Positions 26,827-33,956 of a stretch of 64,000 nucleotides of DNA are shown piece by piece. The DNA lies in assembly GCF_900188385.1 (NCBI RefSeq), contig NZ_FZOI01000007.1, forward strand, positions 62,001 through 126,000, given 5' to 3'. Position numbers and translations under genes: made by a program. The stretch's first letter is position 1. Each line of letters starts with the position of its first letter. This DNA comes from Azospirillum sp. RU38E. GTDB lineage: Bacteria; Pseudomonadota; Alphaproteobacteria; Azospirillales; Azospirillaceae. The notes below the pieces were generated by a model. It was given only the letters and a program-made list of their open reading frames with translations, had not been told where the DNA came from and did not search any database.

Positions 26827-28140
26827 ATGACGACGCATGACACAACCCGCCCGACCGACGCCCCCGCCAGCGGCACCGCCGGTCACCGCCCGTCCCCGGC
26901 CCTGGCGACCGGTGCCGACCTGCAGGCCGACATCATCATTGTCGGCGGTGGTCTGGCCGGGCTGACGCTGGCCTGTGCCCTGGGCACGGCGGGCGTGCCC
27001 TGCATTGTCATCGACCGGGACGCGCCAGACGACCAGTTGCTGCCTGATTTTGACGGGCGCACCACGGCCATCGCCTATGGATCGGGCATGGTGCTGGAAG
27101 GGGCGGGCATCTGGCAGCACCTGGATGGCCAGGTCGGGCCGATGCTGGACATTCGGGTGACGGACCAGAATTCGCCCCTGTTCCTGCATTATGACCACCG
27201 GGAGGTGGGGGACCAGCCCTTCGGCTGGATCATTGAGAATCGGCATATGCGCCGCGCTCTGTTCCGCCGGCTGGCAGAGTTGGCGGGTACCGTCACCCAT
27301 CTGGCGCCGATGGCGGTGACCGGCATGGTGCGCGATGGCGGCGGCGTCTCCGTCACTCTTGCTGATGGGCGGCGTGTGGCTGGCCGGCTGGTGGTGGGGG
27401 CGGATGGCAAGAAAAGCTTCTGCCGCGACCATGCCGGCATTCGCCAGATCGGCTGGTCCTATCAGCAGCACGCCATTGTCTGCACGTTGCAGCATGAGAT
27501 TGATCATGGCGGGGTGGCGGTGGAACTGTTCCTGCCCGCCGGCCCCTTTGCCATGCTGCCGCTGGCCGGCGGGCACCATACCAGCATCGTCTGGACCGAA
27601 CGGTCGCGCATGGTGGATTTCTACCTGAACCTGCCCGAATCCCGCTTCCAGGCGGAGCTGCAGGCCCGCGTCGGCGACTGGCTGGGCCGGGTAACGCCGG
27701 TGCCCGGCCGCTGGTCCTGGCCGCTGGGCCTGTCCCATGCTGAACGCTATACCGACACGCGGCTGGCGCTGGTGAGCGAAAGTGCGCATGGGATGCACCC
27801 GATCGCCGGTCAGGGGCTGAATGTCGGCATCCGCGATGTGGCGGCTCTGGCCGAAGTGGTGGTGGATGCCATCCGTGTCGGGCTGGACCCCGGTGCGGCG
27901 GATGTGCTGGAACGCTATCAGCGCTGGCGGCGGTTCGACACCGTGTCGCTGCTGGCCACCACCGACACGCTGACCCGCCTGTTCAGCAATGATATCGCCC
28001 CGCTGGCCCATGCCCGCCGGCTGGGCATGGCGGCGATTGACCGGCTGCCGCCGTTGAAGCCGATGAAAAAGCTGTTCATGCGCCACGCCATGGGCATTGT
28101 CGGCGAACTGCCCCGGCTGGTGCGGGGCGAGGCGCTTTAA
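26827..28140 (+). CDS. UbiH/UbiF/COQ6-family FAD monooxygenase
   Basis: A 437-residue flavoprotein hydroxylase, most likely acting on the ubiquinone ring. The N-terminal FAD site is IIIVGGGLAGLTLACAL (about residue 38), the middle DG motif is VVGADGKKSFCRD (about 200), and the second FAD motif is ESAHGMHPIAGQGLNVGIRD (about 318). The usual GD of GDAAH is replaced by SE, a variant also seen in alphaproteobacterial UbiL-type enzymes. ATG 26827 was chosen because the upstream in-frame sequence from 26713 is unlike any family member. It is divergent from the PII gene. Which ring position is hydroxylated cannot be told. Confidence 0.9.
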   Translation: MTTHDTTRPTDAPASGTAGHRPSPALATGADLQADIIIVGGGLAGLTLACALGTAGVPCIVIDRDAPDDQLLPDFDGRTTAIAYGSGMVLEGAGIWQHLDGQVGPMLDIRVTDQNSPLFLHYDHREVGDQPFGWIIENRHMRRALFRRLAELAGTVTHLAPMAVTGMVRDGGGVSVTLADGRRVAGRLVVGADGKKSFCRDHAGIRQIGWSYQQHAIVCTLQHEIDHGGVAVELFLPAGPFAMLPLAGGHHTSIVWTERSRMVDFYLNLPESRFQAELQARVGDWLGRVTPVPGRWSWPLGLSHAERYTDTRLALVSESAHGMHPIAGQGLNVGIRDVAALAEVVVDAIRVGLDPGAADVLERYQRWRRFDTVSLLATTDTLTRLFSNDIAPLAHARRLGMAAIDRLPPLKPMKKLFMRHAMGIVGELPRLVRGEAL

Positions 28141-28181
28141 GCGCTGGTTTGGGCGGAATACTTCTCCCGCCTTCTCTGTTG

Positions 28182-28925
28182 TCACGCCACGGCGGGCAGC
28201 CAGCGGTCGCGCATCCAGGCCTCTGCCGCCCGCCCAATCAGGGTGGGGTAATCCACCCCTGCCGGTACCAGCAGGGGCAGGCCGAAACCGTCAATCACCT
28301 GCTGCACCCCGGCCTCATCCAGCGCGATGCCACGAGCGCGGGCATGGCGGGCGATTTCCATTTCCTGACCCCAGAAATAAATCTGCTTCGGTTGGCAGTT
28401 GGCGGCCATCTGGCGAACCTCCGCCAGCCGCTCATCATTCATTAGCCACAGCCAGATATCCGGCATCAGCAGGTCCACCGGCTGGTCGGGCCGATATTGA
28501 TAGGCATCGCCCTGCACGATCTGGATTTTCGCCTGCACGTCCGCCGGCAACTGTTCCAGCACGCCCAGTTCCCGGCTGATTTCCAGCACAGTGGGATCAA
28601 TTTCCACCACGGTGACGCGGGTGACGGCCGGGTTCAGGGCGGTATTGGCCACCGCCCAACCCATGCCCATGCCCATCACCACCACATGGCCCGATGCCGC
28701 CAGGCAACCCAGTTCCTGGCTTTCCAGCTCCATCGGGCTGGTGGACATCCAGGTTTCCATTTGCCCGTCCGGCCCCCGGCGCAGCAGGGCGGCCATGTTG
28801 AGGCACAGGCGTGGCGGGCTCCAATAGCCTTTGGACAAAACCATCGCGTTGATGGAAATCCGCCAGTCCGTCCGCTCGATCGGGGCATAGGTCGGGACGA
28901 ACAGGTTCGGCTGATAGATTTCCAT
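28182..28925 (-). CDS. SAM-dependent methyltransferase-like / spermidine-synthase-fold protein
   Basis: A 247-residue protein with a Rossmann methyltransferase core. Motif I is HVVVMGMGMGWAVANTAL (about residues 85-102), followed by TVVEIDPTVLEI with the acidic ribose-binding residue, and QIVQGDAYQYRP. The order resembles spermidine-synthase-like proteins, but the aminopropyl-transfer residues are not evident. ATG 28925 was chosen over 28934 because AAGGG lies 9 bases before it. It is transcribed convergently with the ubiH-like gene, whose end is 41 bases away. It marks the last clearly chromosomal gene before the phage-type cassette. The substrate is unknown. Confidence 0.7.
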   Translation of the reverse strand: MEIYQPNLFVPTYAPIERTDWRISINAMVLSKGYWSPPRLCLNMAALLRRGPDGQMETWMSTSPMELESQELGCLAASGHVVVMGMGMGWAVANTALNPAVTRVTVVEIDPTVLEISRELGVLEQLPADVQAKIQIVQGDAYQYRPDQPVDLLMPDIWLWLMNDERLAEVRQMAANCQPKQIYFWGQEMEIARHARARGIALDEAGVQQVIDGFGLPLLVPAGVDYPTLIGRAAEAWMRDRWLPAVA

Positions 28926-29294
28926 GGATTGCATCCCTTGGTAGTGATGGTTCTAGGATGCCATCTCGTCTCCAAAAGGAGAAGGTTTTCAGGGTGATGG
29001 ATTTTTGATTGACGGTTTTAGGATCAATATCCTATAACTGTTTTTGTCAACGCCCGAGCCATGCCTGGTGCGGGTCGGGCGCTGATCCTCTGTCCGCTCC
29101 CCTGTTCCCCACTGCCGCCGGTGATGGATAAGCGCCGGGTGCCGCTTGGTGCCCGTCGCCCCGCTTCATCGGCGGTCTTTTGGGATGACAGGGGGAGGCC
29201 CCCCATTCCCGCAGCACCGATACCGGTCGGATGCGCCTTCTGGCGCCCGGCAACCGCGCTTGGCTGCCTTTTCCATAGGAAGGAAATCCAGAGC
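28926..29294. other. Intergenic region and long leader before the capsid gene
   Basis: The left part carries a strong promoter (29009-29038). The following 256 bases to the capsid start contain no convincing gene, although the frame of the capsid gene stays open from 29061. The composition is GC-rich with several short palindromes. No integrase, tRNA or att-like repeat is present at this left boundary of the phage cassette. Confidence 0.6.
29009..29038 (+). promoter_or_regulatory. Sigma-70-type promoter with embedded operator before the capsid gene
   Basis: TTGACG (29009-29014) and TATAAC (29033-29038) are 18 bases apart, close to the -35/-10 consensus. The inverted repeat TAGGAT-CAAT-ATCCTA (29019-29034) fills the spacer and touches the -10 box, the classical position for a repressor operator. 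No repressor gene is recognisable within the cassette. Confidence 0.6.
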
Positions 29295-30113
29295 ATGGCC
29301 ATCGATATTGAAAAGGCCTTTGTGAAGCAGTTCGAACGCGAAGTGCATGAAGCCTATCAGCGCCAGGGGTCCAAGCTGCGCGCCACCGTGCGGTCAAAGG
29401 GCACGGTGCAGGGCGCCAGCACGACCTTCCAGAAGGTCGGCAAAGGCACCGCCTCCACCAAGGCGCGCAATGCGCCGGTGCCGGTGATGAATGTCGACCA
29501 TGGCAGCGTGGAATGTCTGCTGGCCGATTATTATGCCGGCGACTGGGTCGACAAGCTGGATGAGCTGAAGACCAACGGTGACGAGCGCGGCGTCATCGCC
29601 AATGCCGGCGCCTATGCGCTGGGCCGCAAGACGGATGAGCTGATCATCGCCCAGCTGGATAAGAATACCCGGCTGGCCGGGGCCGACAGTGACGGCTTGA
29701 CCCGCGACAAGGTGCTGACGGCGTTTGAGCTGCTGGGCGGCAGCGACGTGCCCGATGATGGCCAGCGCTTCGCCATTGTCGGCTGGAAACAATGGAGCCA
29801 GCTGCTGGGGATCGAGGAATTTGCCAATGCCAATTATGTCGGCGATGGTGAGCTGCCTTGGCGCGGCACCCAGGCCAAGCGCTGGCTGGGCACGCTGTGG
29901 ATGCCGCATTCCGGCCTGACCCGCACGGCCAGCGGCGCCCGGCTCTGCCACTGGTACCACCGCACCGCCATCGGCCATGCCAGCGGGGCGGATGTCTCCA
30001 CCGATGTCACCTGGCATGGCGACCGGGCCGCCCATTTCGTCAACAACATGATGTCGCAGGGCGCCTGCCTGATTGATGGCGACGGCGTGGTGACGCTGGC
30101 CTGCAAGGAATAA
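29295..30113 (+). CDS. Phage major capsid protein (T7-like podovirus type)
   Basis: A 272-residue protein with ATG 29295 preceded by AGGAAAT. The sequence (MAIDIEKAFVKQFEREVHEA, STTFQKVGKG, ALGRKTDELIIAQLDK, and the C-terminal half) is like the short capsid proteins of alphaproteobacterial T7-like podoviruses and prophages as remembered. No protease or scaffold is fused. It opens a nine-gene + strand morphogenesis cassette. Normally portal and scaffold genes precede it, but upstream there is only an intergenic leader. The frame is intact and base composition resembles the host. The identification is by family resemblance and gene order. Confidence 0.8.
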   Translation: MAIDIEKAFVKQFEREVHEAYQRQGSKLRATVRSKGTVQGASTTFQKVGKGTASTKARNAPVPVMNVDHGSVECLLADYYAGDWVDKLDELKTNGDERGVIANAGAYALGRKTDELIIAQLDKNTRLAGADSDGLTRDKVLTAFELLGGSDVPDDGQRFAIVGWKQWSQLLGIEEFANANYVGDGELPWRGTQAKRWLGTLWMPHSGLTRTASGARLCHWYHRTAIGHASGADVSTDVTWHGDRAAHFVNNMMSQGACLIDGDGVVTLACKE

Positions 30114-30173
30114 GCGGCGGGGGTGCCCCCAGCCGGTCTTCTGTCCTCTGCCCTCATCGAAGGAATCTGATCC

Positions 30174-30443
30174 ATGGCCTTTCTGCCGAAAGACCTGGGC
30201 GTGCTGGCCTATGCCAATGGCTTCACGCTCTGGCACTACACCACGCCCGATGCCCACACGTCGGTGCGGGTGACGGGCTATTTCAACGCGGCCAACCACA
30301 TGCTGCGGCTGGGCGACATGATCCTGGCCAATACTGGCACCGGTGGCACGCCGGTTGCCGGCATCCTGCTGGTCAATGGCAACAATGGCGGCACGGTCGA
30401 CGTGTCCGACCTGACGCAAGTGGGGGCGGTGGACAGCGATTAA
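30174..30443 (+). CDS. Small phage structural protein of unknown role
   Basis: An 89-residue protein with ATG 30174 and GAAGGAATC upstream. It begins FLPKDLGVLAYANGFTLWHY and ends in a Gly/Thr/Val-rich beta-prone half (NTGTGGTPVAGILLVNGN). Similar short proteins lie between capsid and tail-tube genes of podovirus-like prophages. A head-decoration or minor structural role is guessed from position only. It lies between the capsid gene and a REP-like hairpin. Confidence 0.7.
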   Translation: MAFLPKDLGVLAYANGFTLWHYTTPDAHTSVRVTGYFNAANHMLRLGDMILANTGTGGTPVAGILLVNGNNGGTVDVSDLTQVGAVDSD

Positions 30444-30494
30444 GGGGGGATAGGCGTTATCACTCCTGTTTTCCGCACCCGTTCCCCTCTCTCT

Positions 30495-30526
30495 ACCGTC
30501 ACCCCGGCCTGCGCCGGGGTGACGGT
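30495..30526. repeat. REP-like hairpin inside the phage cassette
   Basis: A perfect 14-bp stem, ACCGTCACCCCGGC and its complement, with a CTGC loop. It is the same core as at 10482-10522 outside the cassette. Confidence 0.75.
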
Positions 30527-30571
30527 GGTGGGGGATGGTATCCGTGGCCCCCCCACAAAAAGGCTTCCCCC

Positions 30572-31144
30572 ATGACCGACCCCGCCGTCGGGCTGTGTGC
30601 CCGCGCCCTGATGAAGATCGGGGCGGCCCCGCTTGCCAGTTTTCAGGACGGCACGGCGGAGGCCGAACTGGCCGCCGGGCTTTATCCCGGCTGCCGTGAT
30701 GCATTGCTGGCCGCCAATGGCTGGAGCTTTGCCACCCGTCAGGCTCCCCTGGCGCGGCTGGCAGAGCCCCCGCCCGCCGATTTCGCCCATGGTTTCGCCC
30801 TGCCGGATGATTTCCTGCGCGCCCTGTCGTTGGGCACCGCCGGGCGCGGGCGGGGGCTGGAATATCGCATCCAGGGAGCAGCTTTGCTCTGCGACGCGCC
30901 GGCCGTGGTGCTGACCTATATCGCCCGGGTGGCGGAGGAGACGTTCCCCGCCTTCTTCGCCCAGGCGCTGATCGCCCGGCTGGCGGCGGAATTCTGTGTG
31001 CCGCTGACCGAAAACAGCAGCCGTGCCGACAGCCTGAACCGGCTGGCGGAAACGGAATTCCGCCGCGCCCGCCAGATTGACGCCGGGCAGGACAGCCAGC
31101 CCGGCTTCACCGATTTCTCTTTGATCGAGGCCCGATTCACATGA
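30572..31144 (+). CDS. Tail tubular protein A (T7 gp11-like adaptor)
   Basis: A 190-residue protein resembling the gatekeeper/adaptor proteins that dock the tail on the portal in T7-like phages. The family-like pattern includes CARALMKIGAAPLASFQDGT at the N-terminus, YPGCRDALLAANGWSFATRQ (about 48-67), LPDDFLRALSL, and a helical C-terminus (FAQALIARLAAEFCVPLTEN). The order directly before tail tubular protein B matches T7. Its stop overlaps the next start by 4 bases. Confidence 0.8.
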   Translation: MTDPAVGLCARALMKIGAAPLASFQDGTAEAELAAGLYPGCRDALLAANGWSFATRQAPLARLAEPPPADFAHGFALPDDFLRALSLGTAGRGRGLEYRIQGAALLCDAPAVVLTYIARVAEETFPAFFAQALIARLAAEFCVPLTENSSRADSLNRLAETEFRRARQIDAGQDSQPGFTDFSLIEARFT

Positions 31145-33048
31145 CCCGTGTCCGCCCCGTCAAAACCAGCTTTACCGGTGGCTGTGTCAGCCGTGCCCTG
31201 CTGGGGCGTGGCGATCTGCGCGCCTTTGACAATGGCGCGCTGGACCTGACCAATGTGCTGGTGGAGCCGACCGGCGGCGTCACCCGCCGGCCCGGTACGG
31301 CCTTCATCGCCAGCCTGGCGGGGCGGGGCCGGCTGGTCGCCTTCACCTTTTCCACCCAACAGACGCATCTGCTGGCCTTCACCGACCGGCAGGTCACCAT
31401 CTTCGCCAATGATGCGGTGCTGGCCCGCCTGCCCACGCCCTGGACCCTGGATCAGTTGCCCGCCATCCAATGGGCGCAGAGTGGTGACGTGCTGCTGGTC
31501 TGCCATCCGGTGGTGCCGCCGCAGCGGCTGACCCGGCTGGGGGCTGACCAATGGCGGTTGCAGCCCTGGAGCTTTGTGGAGGAGGAAGGGCGTCCCCGCA
31601 TCCCCTTTTACCGCTTTGCCGAGGCGGCGGTGACGCTGACGCCATCAGCTTTGACCGGGCGGGTGCGGCTGCGGGCATCGGCCCCGGTCTTCGGGCTGGG
31701 GCATGAAGGCATGGCGCTGCGGGTGCATCGCCAGCCGGGGCGGATTGCCGCCGTGCGATCCCCCACAGAGGTGGAATGGGATGTGGTGGACAGCCTGCCC
31801 CATCTGAACCCGACGGCGGATTGGGATGAGGCCGCCTTTTCCGCCATGCGCGGCTGGCCGGTCAGTGTGGGGTTCCACCAGGACCGGCTGGTCATTGGCG
31901 GATCGCGCGATCTGCCCAACCGGCTGTGGCTGTCCAAATCCGGCGACCTGTTCAATTTCGACCTGGGCAAGGGGGAAGATGACAGCGCCATTGAATTCGC
32001 CATCCTGTCGGATGAGGTGAACCCGATCCGCCGCATCTTCTCCGGCCGGCATTTGCAAGTCTTCACCACCGGCGGCGAATGGGCGGTGACGGGGGAACCG
32101 CTGACCCCGGCCGCCATCCGGCTGGACCGGCAAACCCGCATCGGCAGCCCGGCCAGCCGGCAAATCCCGCCCAGGGAAGTGGATGGTGCCACCATCTTTG
32201 CCGCCGCCGATGGCAGCATCCGCGAATTTCTCTGGACCGATCTGGACCGTTCCTATGCCGCCACCGACCTGTCCGTCATGGCCCGCCATCTGCTGCCCGG
32301 CACGGTGGAACTGGAACATGATGCGGGGCGTCGGCTGCTGCTGGCGGTGCAGGAAGATGGCACGCTGGCCGCGCTGACGCTCTACCGCGCCGAACAGGTC
32401 AGCGCCTGGACAAGGCTGACCACGCAGGGCCGCATCCTCTCCATCGCGCTGGTGGGCGGGGTGATCTATTGGCTGGTCGAACGCGACGGGGCGGTGGCGG
32501 TGGAGGCCTGGGATGCCACGCTGGGCGTGGATAGCGGCCTGACCGGATCGGCCGACAGCGCCACCCGCCGCTGGAAGGGGCTGGACCATCTGGATGGGCG
32601 CAAGGCCCGCGTGCTGGCCGATGGCAAGCTGATGCCTGACCGGCCGGTGGCGGCCGGGCGCATCCGCCTGCCGGAAGCGGCCCGCAGCATCCAGGCAGGA
32701 TTGCCCTTCAGCCATATTATCGAACCCATGCCGCCCAACCCTGTGGCGGCGGAGGGACAGGGACGGCGGGCCCGTCTGCTGGCCGTGACCTTCCGCTTGA
32801 AGGACACGCCCCTGCTGCGCGCCGACCTGGGGCGGGGGCCGGTGGAAGTGCCACTGCGGCGGACCACCGGCCCCCTGGCCGTGCCCACCCTGACCGATAC
32901 GGCCCCGCCCCCCTTCACCGGGGAAAAACGCATCGCCACGCTGGGCTGGTCGCTGGATCCGGTGCGCCCGCCCTGGCGCATCATGGAGGACCGGCCGCTG
33001 CCCTTCACATTGCTGTCCGTGACCCAAGAGATGAAGGTGAATGACTGA
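31141..33048 (+). CDS. Tail tubular protein B (T7 gp12-like nozzle)
   Basis: A 635-residue beta-rich protein. The N-terminus KTSFTGGCVSRALLGRGDLR, followed by NVLVEPTGGVTRRPGTAFIA, is the typical opening of podovirus nozzle proteins. Later NRLWLSKSGDLFNFD and FSGRHLQVFTTGGEWAV are also characteristic. It forms the distal tail tube through which DNA passes. It overlaps its neighbours by 4 bases upstream and 1 base downstream, so tight co-translation is expected. The frame is intact over the full expected length. Confidence 0.85.
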   Translation: MTRVRPVKTSFTGGCVSRALLGRGDLRAFDNGALDLTNVLVEPTGGVTRRPGTAFIASLAGRGRLVAFTFSTQQTHLLAFTDRQVTIFANDAVLARLPTPWTLDQLPAIQWAQSGDVLLVCHPVVPPQRLTRLGADQWRLQPWSFVEEEGRPRIPFYRFAEAAVTLTPSALTGRVRLRASAPVFGLGHEGMALRVHRQPGRIAAVRSPTEVEWDVVDSLPHLNPTADWDEAAFSAMRGWPVSVGFHQDRLVIGGSRDLPNRLWLSKSGDLFNFDLGKGEDDSAIEFAILSDEVNPIRRIFSGRHLQVFTTGGEWAVTGEPLTPAAIRLDRQTRIGSPASRQIPPREVDGATIFAAADGSIREFLWTDLDRSYAATDLSVMARHLLPGTVELEHDAGRRLLLAVQEDGTLAALTLYRAEQVSAWTRLTTQGRILSIALVGGVIYWLVERDGAVAVEAWDATLGVDSGLTGSADSATRRWKGLDHLDGRKARVLADGKLMPDRPVAAGRIRLPEAARSIQAGLPFSHIIEPMPPNPVAAEGQGRRARLLAVTFRLKDTPLLRADLGRGPVEVPLRRTTGPLAVPTLTDTAPPPFTGEKRIATLGWSLDPVRPPWRIMEDRPLPFTLLSVTQEMKVND

Positions 33049-33593
33049 TGGCTGGTATTACCACCCCCGCCCTTTCCGCCCTGTCTGCCGTCACCACCCC
33101 GGTTCAGACCGTGCTTTCCGGCGTCAATACGGTGAAGGGCACCATCGATCAGGTGCGCGACCTGACCGGGGCCAATGAACGCCAGGCGGAACGGCAATTG
33201 GCCGAGCGTCAGCAATCCGCCCTGAACAGCCTGCGCGCCCGCCAGGATGCCGACAGTGTGGCGTTGCGGGCCACTGTGCAGAACCAGGCCGACCAGATCG
33301 CCACCAATGCCGCCGCCGACGAACGCAAGCGCCAGCAGGCGCTGCGCCGGGCGGTGGGTCGCACCCGCGCACAACTGGGGTCACAGGGGATTTCCACCGC
33401 CGATGGGTCGGGGGAGGCGATCCTGCTGGGCCAGATGCAGGAGGCGGGGGAGGAGAAAGCCGATGCCGACCGGCTGAACGCCCTGCGGATCAAGGCGTTG
33501 GAACAGCAGCAGCAGAGCGAATATCAGCGCAACCTGCTGGAACTGTCGGAGCTGCAGGAACGCCAGCGGCTGGAGCGGCTGGCGCGGCGGTAG
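33048..33593 (+). CDS. Coiled-coil phage protein, possible internal virion protein (gp14-like)
   Basis: A 181-residue protein. The first 40 residues are Ala/Thr/Val-rich and amphipathic. From about residue 43 to the end it is strongly helical and charged (ERQAERQLAERQQSALNSLR, QQQQSEYQRNLLELSELQER), predicting a long coiled coil. In T7-like phages the gene after the nozzle encodes the small internal/ejection protein gp14 with a similar build. No gp15- or gp16-like large ejection proteins follow. The function is inferred from position and shape only. Confidence 0.6.
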   Translation: MAGITTPALSALSAVTTPVQTVLSGVNTVKGTIDQVRDLTGANERQAERQLAERQQSALNSLRARQDADSVALRATVQNQADQIATNAAADERKRQQALRRAVGRTRAQLGSQGISTADGSGEAILLGQMQEAGEEKADADRLNALRIKALEQQQQSEYQRNLLELSELQERQRLERLARR

Positions 33594-33956
33594 GGCTTCA
33601 TCGTCCCCGTTCACATATCCCAACCCTCACCCCGGCCTTCGCGCATAGGCGCTAACTTTGCCCATGGCCCTCTCCCTGCCTCCCCCGCGAAAGCGGGGGT
33701 CCAGGGGGCAAAGGCACCGAAGCGTTGACACTGGCGGCCCCTGGATCCCCGCTTTCGCGGGGAAGGCACTTTATTCCATGGGACTAACGTAGCGCCTATG
33801 CCGCAGCATGGGTGACGGTGGAGAAGGCGGGACTGTGGCGGACCGCCCGTCAAGTCAAAGCCTTTGCGCGTGAGCGGAAGAGGCACAGAGGCGCACACAA
33901 CGCCCACGCATCCCCACCCGTACCCCACCTGATCCCCCCAAAAGGAATCCCCCCCC
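33594..33956. repeat. Nested inverted-repeat block in the spacer before the tailspike gene
   Basis: The inner pair consists of two palindromic REP units in opposite orientation: one at 33681-33709 (CCCCCGCGAAAGCGGGGG core) and one at 33737-33766. Around them lie GCATAGGCGCTA (near 33642) and its complement TAGCGCCTATGC (near 33790), with CCCATGG/CCATGGG just inside. The half-site CCGCAGCATGGGTGACGGTGG (33800-33820, interrupted match to 10498-10518) follows. No gene is seen. The last bases contain AAAAGGAAT, the tailspike ribosome-binding site. Confidence 0.7.

Noticed and set aside
29061-29294. N-terminal extension of the capsid protein in the same frame
   Set aside because: The extension is Pro/Arg-rich and unlike capsid proteins; the ATG at 29295 has a good ribosome-binding site and begins the conserved sequence.
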